Of a stretch of 64,000 nt of DNA, positions 25,036-37,076 are shown piece after piece. The DNA comes from Elusimicrobiota bacterium. Lineage in GTDB: Bacteria > Elusimicrobiota > Elusimicrobia > FEN-1173. A program made the position numbers and the translations under genes. Under the pieces are notes generated by a model. It was given only the letters and a program-made list of their open reading frames with translations, was not told where the DNA came from and searched no databases. Position 1 is the stretch's first letter. Every line of letters starts with the position of its first letter. The stretch lies in contig JADJZR010000003.1 in assembly GCA_016715645.1 (NCBI GenBank), positions 291,265 through 355,264 of the forward strand. Direction: 5' to 3'.

Positions 25036-26908
25036 AAAGCGATTCCCGCGCGTCACCGTCTCGGCGGAAGATGGCCCGGAGCGCTGTGTTCGTTGTGAGG
25101 TCCAGCCCGACCCCCGCCGTGCCGCGAACCACCGTGTCCACGTCCCCCCAGAAATAGCGCCAGAACCCGGCTTCTCCCCACAGCCGGCACCGTGCCCAGG
25201 GCCGCCAGAGAGCCCCCCCCGTCGCACCCGCGCCGGTCCGGAAACTTTTGTCGAAGACAGGGCCTGCCCCGGCGTCGCCTTCCGCCAACCCATAGGCCAG
25301 GATCCCGCCGGGGCCGGTTCGACCCGCCGAAAAACCCTTGCCGTAGCCGGCCCGCAGGGCCAGTGCGTTGTCCGGCGGGCGGGGCCGGTCCTCGGCCACG
25401 TCCAAGCCGAGGAACGCCGTCCAGGAGGGGTTGACCACCCAGGGGTCCCAGGGCGACAAGGATTGGACTTCCACCACGGCGAAGCGTTGGACGTAGAGCC
25501 GGTCCCGGTCCTCCCGGCGACGAAGAACCAGGTGGAACATGTCGAGCCGAGATGCCGGAACGTACCCGCCGGGATCCTCGAGCAGGTCATGGAGCGCGGG
25601 GCGCAGGGACAGCTCGTAAAACAGGCTCCCGCGACTGCGGCCCGCCCCCGGCATGATCCGCCCCGTCCGGTGGCCGGAGGTCGGCGGGTTTTCCGGCGCA
25701 ATGACGGGAAACGGCACCTGGGCGGCGTTCACGGGAACAGCGCCGCGGGCAAGGAGGATGCGCCGTTCGGCGTTGTCCGCCTCCAGGGACTGGAATCGGG
25801 CGAATCCGTGCCGGAGACGGAAGAGGTCCAGACTGCTGTCCAAGACCAGGGCCCGCCGCGCCGGCGCGAACGACTCCAAGGCTGGCCAGTCCTGCTCTTT
25901 TCCGATGGACTCCGCGGCCGCGCGCTCAGGCGGTGTGAGCAGTTTCCGCCGGGCGAGAATTGTTTTAATCTGGGCCGGGCGCAGTTGGGCTTCGCCGGCC
26001 AACATCGGTTCATCCAGCACAACACGCACGGTGTCGGCCGGGATCACACGGAGATGGAATTGATCGGACAGGTCTAAGCGGACGTCTGACGCCTCCAGGA
26101 GCGGCAACAGCGCGTAGGCGCAGTTCTCGGTCAGAAAAAAATAGTTGAATCGCGCCTCGCCCATTTCCCACAGATGGCGAACCAGGCGATCCACGGCGGT
26201 GGAGCTGAGATTTAAATCGTATTCCCACAGGTCCCGGCTTTCGATGTTGGTGTATTTTTGAACCTGCATGTAATAGGGGAGGGTGGTGAATTTTCCGTCA
26301 TACCCCCCCAGAAGGCCTTTCACGGCGAAGGCGATGCCGTTGCGGGTGTCCGTCTCCGCGGCGAAATTCACGCAGTAGTCGTTCAGCCTCTCTCCGGCCG
26401 GTCGGCCGCGGCGGTTGAGTCGCAGGAAAGTGTGCCCGTACATGGACGCGGGATTCGCCAGGTAAGCCGAGGCAAAAACAAGGGTCACCGATTCCGGGTC
26501 CAGCCGCGCCATCCAGGCCTCGAACCGGGGACAGGGTTGGTCGAAATCATCGGAAAGATTCAGCCGCTCTTTCAGCCACGCAGACCGGGCTGGGAATCGG
26601 CATTGGGGATGGGGCCTCTTTTCGTCGTCCGAGGACGGCGGATCAAAGAAACCCCGAATCGCGGCCTCCAACTCGGCTTCCGGGTCCCTTTTTCCCCGCG
26701 GTGAAAGGAAAAAGCCAGGGGCATCTTCTTCGCTGACCCATTGGAAGAGGCCTTTTTTGTAGTGGAGGAGCCGCCGCCATTGGGGATCCCCTGACAGACC
26801 TTCGTCCCTGGCCCGGGCAAGCACAGCCTCCACGCGCTCTTGCGCCCGCAGGGCGGGCGGCAAGAAAGCCAGGACGAGAAAAACAGCAAAACCGAAACGC
26901 GGTGGCAT
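25013..26908 (-). CDS. DUF4105 (Lnb N-terminal periplasmic-like) protein
   Basis: A 631-residue protein with a signal peptide (FGFAVFLVLAFLPPALRA). The central part, VTLVFASAYLANPASMYGHT then NFAAETDTRNGIAFAVKGLL and NYFFLTENCAYALLPLLEA, matches the DUF4105 domain, which has a papain-like His/Cys arrangement (H in YGHT, C in ENC). The C-terminal part (about 430-631) has alternating beta-strand character (GAGRSRGSLFYELSLRPALH onwards) and ends in SLFSLAIYL, possibly an outer-membrane barrel. Function unknown, probably envelope related. A TACATT box ends 6 nt before the ATG. Confidence 0.75.
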   Translation of the reverse strand: MPPRFGFAVFLVLAFLPPALRAQERVEAVLARARDEGLSGDPQWRRLLHYKKGLFQWVSEEDAPGFFLSPRGKRDPEAELEAAIRGFFDPPSSDDEKRPHPQCRFPARSAWLKERLNLSDDFDQPCPRFEAWMARLDPESVTLVFASAYLANPASMYGHTFLRLNRRGRPAGERLNDYCVNFAAETDTRNGIAFAVKGLLGGYDGKFTTLPYYMQVQKYTNIESRDLWEYDLNLSSTAVDRLVRHLWEMGEARFNYFFLTENCAYALLPLLEASDVRLDLSDQFHLRVIPADTVRVVLDEPMLAGEAQLRPAQIKTILARRKLLTPPERAAAESIGKEQDWPALESFAPARRALVLDSSLDLFRLRHGFARFQSLEADNAERRILLARGAVPVNAAQVPFPVIAPENPPTSGHRTGRIMPGAGRSRGSLFYELSLRPALHDLLEDPGGYVPASRLDMFHLVLRRREDRDRLYVQRFAVVEVQSLSPWDPWVVNPSWTAFLGLDVAEDRPRPPDNALALRAGYGKGFSAGRTGPGGILAYGLAEGDAGAGPVFDKSFRTGAGATGGALWRPWARCRLWGEAGFWRYFWGDVDTVVRGTAGVGLDLTTNTALRAIFRRDGDARESLFSLAIYL

Positions 26909-26962
26909 GGAGGGAATGTATCAAATATTCCTGGATAAAAAGGTTTCTTTGGGTTCAATTTA

Positions 26963-27159
26963 TACCAGTCACGGCCATAGATTGAGCTTTTTGGTGGCCC
27001 AGGTTTGAGGCGATTTCAAGGCGCGACGAGGGGGCGTGCCTGCAGCAGGCGTTACGACGGGCCCAATATGCTCTGGCCCCGAAGGGGATAACCGAGGAGC
27101 AACGCGGAAATCGCCCAGATATGCCTGCCAAACAGCGCACTCTATGGCCGTGGCTGGCA
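26963..27159. repeat. Second MITE-like inverted-repeat element
   Basis: An approximately 197-bp element bounded by imperfect inverted repeats: CCAGTCACGGCCATAGA on the left and the complement of CCAGCCACGGCCATAGA on the right. A further arm match around GGCGATTTC continues inward. A central hairpin GGCCCCGAAGGGG is present. No clear target duplication and no coding frame. It fills most of the gap between the DUF4105 gene and acnA. Confidence 0.65.
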
Positions 27160-27167
27160 AGAGGCGA

Positions 27168-27203
27168 TGCCCGCGTTGTATCCTTTTTGTTATCCTATGC
27201 GAA
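27168..27203 (+). promoter_or_regulatory. 36-bp motif shared with the 22846 site
   Basis: The sequence from TGCCCGCGTTGTATCC to TATCCTATGCGAA lies 27 bp before the acnA start codon and matches 22846-22881 with four differences. It may carry the acnA promoter, but the -35/-10 boxes are not obvious in this orientation. Confidence 0.3.
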
Positions 27204-27229
27204 ATCACATTCATCCCTAGGAGAAGTTT

Positions 27230-29931
<2,702 letters not shown>

Positions 29932-29957
29932 AACAAAAATAAATTCGAATGGGTTTC

Positions 29958-32900
29958 TTACAGCGGTTTGAGGGCGGGAGAAACAACGTCGGACTGGGCT
30001 TTGATTTTAGCGAACAAAACATCGGCCTGTTGGCGCGCGGCCTCCATTTTGGGGATCCTAATTTCACGGTAGCCCCGCACGCCGTCGGGCAACGACAAAA
30101 TGTCCGTGTAGAACCGATACGTTTGCGGATCAGAATAAAAGGTGAACCGATCCACCCATCCTTCGTACCACGCACGGAACGACCGCTCGGCCGCGTGCCA
30201 TCCGGGCAACAGGCGCCGCAAAAATCCCATTTGTTTCATCATTCGCAACTGCCACGGCCGTGACCGCCAATCAAATTGAATGTGCCGTCCCATCAGCGTA
30301 AAGTTGGGCCGGTTTAAATGGACATAATCCAACCGATCGCCACGCTCTTCGTTAACATTGTATCGGGCCCGGTCCCGACGATATTTCTCTTCCCCCGTCA
30401 ACAAATGAGCCACGTACACTTCGTCTTTTATGGCCATCACTTTATGCAGGCCGACCAACACCGCCAAGGTGGCTTGGCGGCCTCGTTCGGGGTTGTCCTT
30501 GCGATAAACGGAGTAAAGGCGCGTCAGATAGCGCCGCGCGTAGGAGGGACCGCCCCACTGAAACAAGTCATACACGTATTGCGCCATCCGCGCGCGGTCG
30601 GGTTCCGGCAGGTCCATCCAACGAAAGGCTTCTTCCATCATTTTGCGATAGGCGGGCGCCCATCGCCATCCGACAAAAAAATGGCTCCTTTTCAACAGTC
30701 CCTCCCGATCCGCCACCACCTCTTCCGACGATGGAAGGTGCGGGGCATAACCCGAAAAACGGTCTGGCCGGGCGGCCGCGTGACGGCCCAATTCGAACGC
30801 GCGTAAATTCTCGTCCCGGTCCTGAGCGGGCACCATCACGGAAATCGCTTTGCGCAAACTTTCGATGGACACCGGCAAATGCCCAAGCTCGAAAGCGGCG
30901 CCGATCAATAAAACGTTGGCATACAGACGGTTGCCGAAATAGGATTCCGAAACAGTCGAAAAATCCAGCCCCAGGTAGTCTCGAGTGGCTGACCGAAGAT
31001 ACGATTCCAACCCCAAAATTGAAAAATCGTCTTTCCCCAACAGGGTTTTGACGGTCGGCATTTTATGTGTGTTGACCACAGCCACGGTACGATCGGGGGA
31101 CGCAACCCTCAAATTCATTTTGGGGTCCAGCCCGCGAACCGCTTCCAACATGTCAATGCCGATCAGAAGGTCGGCCTGGCCGTAAGGGACCAGCGGAGCG
31201 AAGATTTTTTCCGTCTTGGAAAAGATCACGTGTCCGTACACGCCGCCGTTGCGGATGGCCAACCCTTTTTTGTCGGCGAACAAAACATGATAGCCTTCCA
31301 TGAGGCCCGCTTGAACCAAAATCCCCGTGGTGACGCCCGATCCCATTCCCCCCACACCGGCCGTGTAGCAAAACCAGGTATCGTTCACCCGTGGGGCGGG
31401 TTTGTCCGGCAAGGGAGGTTCCAGTTGGCCCGGCAAAGCCTGGGCCGGACGAACCCGCCGAACCACCACTTCTTCGAAAGACGGACACACTTTGCCTTTC
31501 GCGCAAGCGCCGTCCGCCACGCACAAGGACAGGTCGGTGATGATTTTCGGGCCGTGAAGAGTGTCTTCCACGGCCAATCCCGGACACCCGGTGGCGTGGG
31601 CACATTCCAAACAATACTCGCAGACTTCGGGCGTGATGTTGATGAAATTTTCCTCTGGCAAATACCCCTGTTCGCGCAACACCCGTTTTTTTTCACGACG
31701 AACACGCCGTTGGTAGGTGATGCCGCACTCTTTGTCGGCGATGACCACTTTCACGCCTTCTTTTAAAATCACGTCTTCCAACAGGGCGCGGTACGAGTCC
31801 CGGTAGCCGGGGTTGACCCGGTAAAGGGGCACCGATTCACGGGCCATCCCGCGGATCAAAAATTCGATGTCTTGGGCAAAGGTTTTCTGGTCCATCACAT
31901 CGTGGGCCGTCCCGGGTGTCGGCTGATGGCCGGTCATGGCGGTGGTCTTGTTTTCCAGGATAATGTAGGTAATGTCTTGGCGATTTTTAATGGAGTCCGA
32001 CACCGCCACCATACCGGAATGGAAAAAGGTGGAATCGCCCAGAAAAACCACTTGTTTGTTTTTGATAAACGGAGCGATGCCGGAACCGGTTCCCCCGCCC
32101 AACCCCATTCCCGAATAATCCTGCATGAGCCCGATGTTGGGCTCGAATTGGAGCATGGAATGGCACCCGGATTCCCCGTGGAAGATAACGTCCATGGGTT
32201 CTCTGCCATGACTTGCGCGCATGTAAGCGGGGTCCAAAAAATCTTTTTTGATGGCTTTGGAAACCGTGGACGAGTCGCGGTGCGGACAGCCAGGGCAAAA
32301 AGTGGGCGTGCGAACCGGGATATCCACAATCCGTTCGCCCGCCGACCGAACCCGCGACACCGCCGCCGTGACGGTGGTCCGGGCCGACGACATCACTCCG
32401 GGAGCCAACGTGTCCAAAGCGGGCGTTAACCGATCCAACAACAACGACGAATTGATGCCCCGAAACGACGGGACCCCTTCTTTGTCTCCCGGAAATTTTT
32501 TGCCCCACACAGCCGGTGGGCGGAGAAGCCGCCCGTCCTGCTGGGCCCGTTGGAGGGCGCGCACCACTTGCGTTTCCAAAAATTCCCGTTTTTCTTCCAC
32601 CACGATCACATGGTCCACCCGGTCGGCGAACCCGGTCAACAGGGGTTCGTCCAATGGGTAAGTCACGCCCCATTTCAGAATAGGGAACCGCCCCTCCACG
32701 CCCAATTCTCTCAACGCCTGAACTAAATAGCAGTAAGAAAGGCCCCCCACCATAAACCCCACCGGAGATCGCCCCGACGGCCCTTCCGCACGGTTCAGGC
32801 CCCGCGCTCGCACCGACTCCAAAAAACGGGCAAACCGAGCCGGAAGCGTGGCCTCCCGCATCGACGTGTGGGGCGGAATCATCACCAGCCGATCCACTGG

Positions 32901-33530
32901 CATGCGGGAAGTCGACAAAACCGTTTTTTGGTGGTGATTAATCGTTGGAAACAGGTTCGGCCTACAGCGCACGGACCCCCCGCCGTCAGCCTGGTTGGTG
33001 GTTACCACATAAGTCACATAGAGATCCGACGCCCCTGACAGTTCCAAAGCGTCTTTGATCCAGTCTTTTAATTCCTGAAACGTGGAAGGTTCCATCACCG
33101 GCATGTGAAGATGCAACGATAAAAACCGGGAGTCGGAATTGATTTGGGTGGTTTCGTTCCACGGATCGTCGCCCACGATAACCATGGCGCCGCCCGCCGG
33201 TTTTTGAGGTTCGGCCAAGTTTCCGATGGCCAACGCGTCGGCGGCCACGTGCATGCCCACCGATTTCATAATGGCCACACCCCGCAAATCCGCCAGTCGC
33301 GCGCCGTTAAGCCGAGCCGCGGCCAACCCTTCGTTGTTGGCCATCTGGGCCACAACGCCTTTTTCCACCAACAGCTCCGAAATCCGTGACACCGCGTCAA
33401 ACACCTCGGACACCGGCGACCCGGGATAGCCCGTGATCAGAGCGGTGCCCGCTTCCAACGCGCCTTTCAGCAACAGTTCATTGCCGGTGAACGGCGCGGT
33501 GCCTTCTTCTCTTAAAAATCGTTTATCCAT
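29958..33530 (-). CDS. Fused indolepyruvate:ferredoxin oxidoreductase family protein
   Basis: A 1190-residue protein (start MDKRFLREEGTAPFTGNELL, with GGAGA upstream). In order: an IorA-like pyrimidine-binding half with GYPGSPVSEVFDAVSRIS; the TPP domain with FCPGCPHRDSS, GESGCHSMLQFEP, GDSTFFHSGM and ENKTTAMTGHQPTPG; a Cys-rich ferredoxin-like segment CEYCLECAHATGCPG and CVADGACAKGKVCP; an IorB-like gamma domain with YTAGVGGMGSGVTTGILVQ; and a DUF6537-like C-terminus. Such fused enzymes oxidatively decarboxylate aryl or branched 2-oxo acids to acyl-CoA with reduction of ferredoxin. The second cysteine cluster shows only three spaced cysteines. The gene follows recN and is convergent with acnA. 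Confidence 0.88.
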   Translation of the reverse strand: MDKRFLREEGTAPFTGNELLLKGALEAGTALITGYPGSPVSEVFDAVSRISELLVEKGVVAQMANNEGLAAARLNGARLADLRGVAIMKSVGMHVAADALAIGNLAEPQKPAGGAMVIVGDDPWNETTQINSDSRFLSLHLHMPVMEPSTFQELKDWIKDALELSGASDLYVTYVVTTNQADGGGSVRCRPNLFPTINHHQKTVLSTSRMPVDRLVMIPPHTSMREATLPARFARFLESVRARGLNRAEGPSGRSPVGFMVGGLSYCYLVQALRELGVEGRFPILKWGVTYPLDEPLLTGFADRVDHVIVVEEKREFLETQVVRALQRAQQDGRLLRPPAVWGKKFPGDKEGVPSFRGINSSLLLDRLTPALDTLAPGVMSSARTTVTAAVSRVRSAGERIVDIPVRTPTFCPGCPHRDSSTVSKAIKKDFLDPAYMRASHGREPMDVIFHGESGCHSMLQFEPNIGLMQDYSGMGLGGGTGSGIAPFIKNKQVVFLGDSTFFHSGMVAVSDSIKNRQDITYIILENKTTAMTGHQPTPGTAHDVMDQKTFAQDIEFLIRGMARESVPLYRVNPGYRDSYRALLEDVILKEGVKVVIADKECGITYQRRVRREKKRVLREQGYLPEENFINITPEVCEYCLECAHATGCPGLAVEDTLHGPKIITDLSLCVADGACAKGKVCPSFEEVVVRRVRPAQALPGQLEPPLPDKPAPRVNDTWFCYTAGVGGMGSGVTTGILVQAGLMEGYHVLFADKKGLAIRNGGVYGHVIFSKTEKIFAPLVPYGQADLLIGIDMLEAVRGLDPKMNLRVASPDRTVAVVNTHKMPTVKTLLGKDDFSILGLESYLRSATRDYLGLDFSTVSESYFGNRLYANVLLIGAAFELGHLPVSIESLRKAISVMVPAQDRDENLRAFELGRHAAARPDRFSGYAPHLPSSEEVVADREGLLKRSHFFVGWRWAPAYRKMMEEAFRWMDLPEPDRARMAQYVYDLFQWGGPSYARRYLTRLYSVYRKDNPERGRQATLAVLVGLHKVMAIKDEVYVAHLLTGEEKYRRDRARYNVNEERGDRLDYVHLNRPNFTLMGRHIQFDWRSRPWQLRMMKQMGFLRRLLPGWHAAERSFRAWYEGWVDRFTFYSDPQTYRFYTDILSLPDGVRGYREIRIPKMEAARQQADVLFAKIKAQSDVVSPALKPL

Positions 33531-33546
33531 CGTCTCTCCAAAACCA

Positions 33547-35226
33547 TCACTTGGCGCGCGAGGCCGCCAACAGTTCCCGCGCGTGGCGCAATCCCACACC
33601 CACCTCAGCCCCCGGCGCCGACCCGAACAAGCGGGCGATTTCCAGCGGTCGGTCGGCCTCACTCAGCGACCGAACCAGCACGCGGGTGCGATCGCCTTCC
33701 ACCTCTTTTTCAACAATAAAATGCGCGTCGGCGCAGGCGGCAATGGTGGCCAAATGGGTCACGCACAACACCTGACGACCGCGACCCAACGCCGCCAACT
33801 TTTGGCCCAAGACGCCGCCCACCGAACCGCCCACGCCCGAGTCGATCTCATCGAAAATGAGCACCGGCACATCGTCGGCCCGAGCCAAAACGCTTTCAAT
33901 GGCCAACATCACCCGCGACAGTTCCCCCCCACTGGCCGTGTTGGAAAGAGCCGAAACGGGCACCCCGGGGTTGGCGCTGAAAACGAATCGAACCTGGTCC
34001 GCCCCGAAGGACGCCCGTTGATCCGGAACCGTCTCCACTTCCACCAAAAAACGAGCATGAGGCAGGCCCACCTCTTTTAATTCCTTTTGAACAGACGCCG
34101 ACAACTTCTTGGCCGCCCGTTGGCGGCCCTCGGACAACACCCCCGCCCGTTGAACCCACCGTTGTTCCGCCTCGGCCACCCGGTACTCCACGTCGCGGAA
34201 CTGGCTTTCCAAATTTTCCAGGCGATCCAGTTCAACCGTCACCCGATCGAGATAGGCCGCGACATCCGCTAATGTGGGCCCGTATTTTCGTTTGAGCTTT
34301 CCCAACAAATCCAATCGGGCCAGAACTTCTTCCAACCGAGCCGGATCCGACTCCAACCCGCTGGAAAACGTTTCCAGCCGCTGGGCGCCCTCTTCCAAGG
34401 CCACGGACGCCGTGTTCAACAGGTCCGCCGTTTCACTCAACGGCGCGCCGCCCTCGATTAAAGCGGCAACAACCCGCTGGCTTTTACCCACCAGTTCGGT
34501 GGCGGACAGTTCTTGGCTCTGCAAAAACGCCTGGGCGTCCCGGGCCAGCGCTTTTAAACGGTCAGCGTTTTTGAGCTGGGGCAACAACCCTTCCCATTCC
34601 CCCTCTTCATCGGGCCGCACTCGGGCGGCGTCCAACTCTTTTTTTTGGAACCGATACAGATCCAGCCGCTGGGCCCGCTCTTGATCGGACAACGTCAAAG
34701 CCTCACGCTGGCCTTGGGCCTCGCGCCACTGGTTGAACGCCTCTTCCACGTCGGCCGCGGCGCCGTTCATTGCGCCAAACCCGTCCAATAACCGACGTTG
34801 CTCCGCGGGGCGAAGCAACACCTGCTGTTCGTTTTGTCCGTGGGCGTAGACCAGCAACTCGCCCAACCGCGCCAGGGTGGACACGCTCACCGGACGATCG
34901 TTCACAAACGCCTTGGATTTCCCCGACGCGTCGATCTCCCGCCGAAGCAAAAGCACCTCGTCGTCTTCGTCCCTCAGCCCGCCCTCGCGCAGAAGCGCCT
35001 TCACCCGCGGGCCCAACCCTTCGAACCGGGCCGACACGCCCAAACGTTCCGTCCCGCGGCGAACCTGGCCGGAATCGGCCCGCCGGCCCAGCGCCAATCC
35101 CAACGCGTCCAACAACAAGCTTTTTCCGGCGCCGGTTTCGCCCGTCAAGGCCACCAAACCGCGGCCGATTTCCCATCGCAAATCGTCCAATAACGAAAAA
35201 TTTTTGACCGCCACTTCGGCCAACAT
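33547..35226 (-). CDS. recN: DNA repair protein RecN
   Basis: The start chosen is MLAEVAVKNFSLLDDLRWEI (559 residues), whose ATG overlaps the nadK stop codon (TGATG). Walker A GETGAGKSLLLDALGLALG lies near residues 30-37. A coiled-coil region follows, and the C-terminal ATPase half has TASGGELSRVMLAIESVLA and VLIFDEIDSGVGG. RecN is an SMC-like ATPase that acts early in double-strand break repair. The nadK-recN adjacency is widespread and supports both calls. Confidence 0.95.
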   Translation of the reverse strand: MLAEVAVKNFSLLDDLRWEIGRGLVALTGETGAGKSLLLDALGLALGRRADSGQVRRGTERLGVSARFEGLGPRVKALLREGGLRDEDDEVLLLRREIDASGKSKAFVNDRPVSVSTLARLGELLVYAHGQNEQQVLLRPAEQRRLLDGFGAMNGAAADVEEAFNQWREAQGQREALTLSDQERAQRLDLYRFQKKELDAARVRPDEEGEWEGLLPQLKNADRLKALARDAQAFLQSQELSATELVGKSQRVVAALIEGGAPLSETADLLNTASVALEEGAQRLETFSSGLESDPARLEEVLARLDLLGKLKRKYGPTLADVAAYLDRVTVELDRLENLESQFRDVEYRVAEAEQRWVQRAGVLSEGRQRAAKKLSASVQKELKEVGLPHARFLVEVETVPDQRASFGADQVRFVFSANPGVPVSALSNTASGGELSRVMLAIESVLARADDVPVLIFDEIDSGVGGSVGGVLGQKLAALGRGRQVLCVTHLATIAACADAHFIVEKEVEGDRTRVLVRSLSEADRPLEIARLFGSAPGAEVGVGLRHARELLAASRAK

Positions 35227-36050
35227 CACCGCTCTCCCCACGACAGTTTTTCCCGCAACAGGCCAAAAAACGGCCGGTCTTTCTCCGATAAAATTTTAAG
35301 GCGCGCGCCCAACCGCCGCAACGTTAAGAACTCTCCCCGAGCGAGCGAAAACGGGCAACGACCATCCAGGGTGACCACCAATTTTTCGCCCGCGTGGCGA
35401 GGTTGCAGCCGAACCTCCACCGTGCTGGCCGGCGGAACCAAAATAGGCCGCTGGGTCAAACTGTGCGGGCAAATAGGCGTCAATAAAATTAAATCCAGGT
35501 CCGGGGACACGATCGGCCCCCCCGCCGCCATGGAATAGGCCGTCGACCCCGTTGGCGTGGCCACGATCAAACCGTCGCCCACAAACGTGCCCAACGATTC
35601 GCCGTCCACTCGCACAGAAAATCTCACCACCCGTCCCGGCGTGGCCCCTTGGATGACACAATCGTTCACCACCGGCCGGTCGGGTCTCCGCGGAGCCATC
35701 ACGTTCAACATCATCCGCTCCGTCACGACCAACCGGCCGTTCATCCATTTTATAAACAAGGCACGCGCTCGGGCTAAGCCGGTCGACGTCAAAAACCCCA
35801 ACCGGCCCAGGTTCACCCCGAGGACGGGAACCCCCGCCGGAGCGGCCAGTCGGGCCGCCGCCAGCAACGTTCCGTCTCCGCCCAACGCGACGGCGGCGTC
35901 GGCCCGATCCACCCGACCGGGGGGCAGTGCCCGCACGCCCCGGGAACCGAACCACTGGCGTAACTCGCGCCGTGCCTTAAGAGCGGAAAGGTTTTCGGGG
36001 TTTACAAAAAACGCCACCGCCGAGGGCGGCGACGAAAGATGGCCGGACAT
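35226..36050 (-). CDS. nadK: NAD kinase
   Basis: This 274-residue enzyme has the NAD kinase signature ALGGDGTLLAAARLAAPAG and the NNE-like region, here VNDCVIQGATPG, followed by DGLIVATPTGSTAYSMAAGG. It phosphorylates NAD to NADP. The classical NE dipeptide of the NNE/D motif is replaced by ND-C, a modest departure. It lies 15 bp after the HD-GYP regulator and overlaps recN by one base, so the three genes are probably one operon. The exact start is uncertain: no strong ribosome site precedes the ATG at 36050. Confidence 0.92.
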   Translation of the reverse strand: MSGHLSSPPSAVAFFVNPENLSALKARRELRQWFGSRGVRALPPGRVDRADAAVALGGDGTLLAAARLAAPAGVPVLGVNLGRLGFLTSTGLARARALFIKWMNGRLVVTERMMLNVMAPRRPDRPVVNDCVIQGATPGRVVRFSVRVDGESLGTFVGDGLIVATPTGSTAYSMAAGGPIVSPDLDLILLTPICPHSLTQRPILVPPASTVEVRLQPRHAGEKLVVTLDGRCPFSLARGEFLTLRRLGARLKILSEKDRPFFGLLREKLSWGER

Positions 36051-36065
36051 CGCGCGACGGGGTCG

Positions 36066-37040
36066 TTACCCGCCGGACTCCCGCATAACAATTTCTTCCC
36101 ACACTTTAACGATATCGCCATCCCACCACCCCCGCTCCACCTCTTCCCACAGGGTTTGAAACGCTTTTTTAACCGGATAGGCCTCTTTGTAACTGCGACG
36201 GGATGTCAGAGCGTCGTAGATGTCCACCACGTTGACGATGCGCACCAGTTTTGGAATTTGCGGGGCCTTAAATCCGCTGGGGTAACCGGTTCCATCCAAA
36301 CATTCGTGGTGATGCAGGATGATCGGCAAAATACCTTCCAAACTTTTGAGCCGTTTGCAAATTTCACCGCCCAGCAGGGCGTGTTTGCGCATAATTTCCC
36401 ATTCGTTATCGTCTAACGGGCCGGCCTTTTGCAAAATCGCGTCGGGAATACCCAGCTTACCGATGTCGTGAAGCATCCCGCCCTTGCGCAACGATTCCAA
36501 TTCAAACGCGTTGCATCCCAGGGCGCGCCCCAACATGACCGCGTAACGGCCCACCCGGTCCGCGTGGCCCAACGTGTATCGGTCTTTGGCTTCAATCGTG
36601 CGGACCAACGTCATCAAAATAGCTTCCGCGTCTTCCAGTTCGTCGGTCAGAGACTTGATGCGCAACAGAGATCGGATCCGGGTCAAAAGGGCGTCCTGTT
36701 CGTAGGGTTTGGGAAGAAAATCATCGCACCCGGCTTCAATCGCTCGGGTTTTCTCTTCTTCAGGAAGAAGCCCGGTCACCATAATCACCGGGAGCAGGCG
36801 GGTTTCGTGGTGACCTTTGATACGCCGACAGGTTTCCAACCCATTCAAGCGGGGCATATCGAAATCAATGATACAGAGATCGGGGCGGGATTCGTTGATG
36901 CGTTCAAGAGCCTCTTGGCCATCTTGGGCGACAATGACATGAAAGCCTTCGACGCGAAGAAGCGCTTCCAAGGCTTTTTGGGCGTAATGGTCATCGTCGG
37001 CGATTAAGATGGTCGAAGCGCCGGTCGGGCGTACGATCAT
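36066..37040 (-). CDS. Response regulator with HD-GYP phosphodiesterase domain
   Basis: I place the start at the ATG at 37040 (MIVRPTGASTILIADDDHYA), giving 324 residues; a longer upstream frame is not domain-like and a good promoter ends 7 nt before this ATG. The receiver domain (about 10-125) has the acidic pocket ADDD and the likely phosphorylation site Asp59 (IIDFDMPRLNG). The HD-GYP domain (about 150-324) has GGMLHDIGKLGIPDAI and HHHECLDGTGYPSG. RpfG-like proteins of this type hydrolyse cyclic di-GMP. No sensor kinase gene is adjacent. Confidence 0.92.
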   Translation of the reverse strand: MIVRPTGASTILIADDDHYAQKALEALLRVEGFHVIVAQDGQEALERINESRPDLCIIDFDMPRLNGLETCRRIKGHHETRLLPVIMVTGLLPEEEKTRAIEAGCDDFLPKPYEQDALLTRIRSLLRIKSLTDELEDAEAILMTLVRTIEAKDRYTLGHADRVGRYAVMLGRALGCNAFELESLRKGGMLHDIGKLGIPDAILQKAGPLDDNEWEIMRKHALLGGEICKRLKSLEGILPIILHHHECLDGTGYPSGFKAPQIPKLVRIVNVVDIYDALTSRRSYKEAYPVKKAFQTLWEEVERGWWDGDIVKVWEEIVMRESGG

Positions 37041-37047
37041 GGCGGGG

Positions 37048-37076
37048 ATTGTACCATTTTCGTCGGACCGACTCAA
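37048..37076 (-). promoter_or_regulatory. Leaderless promoter of the HD-GYP regulator operon
   Basis: TTGAGT (37076-37071), a 17-bp spacer and TGG-TACAAT (37053-37048). The -10 box ends 7 nt before the ATG at 37040, so the transcript should start at or next to the start codon. No ribosome site is present. Confidence 0.65.

Noticed and set aside
33531..33662. Longer N-terminus for the IOR protein
   Set aside because: The extra 44 residues are encoded inside the recN 3' end and lack similarity to the family; the ATG at 33530 has a ribosome site and starts the conserved region.
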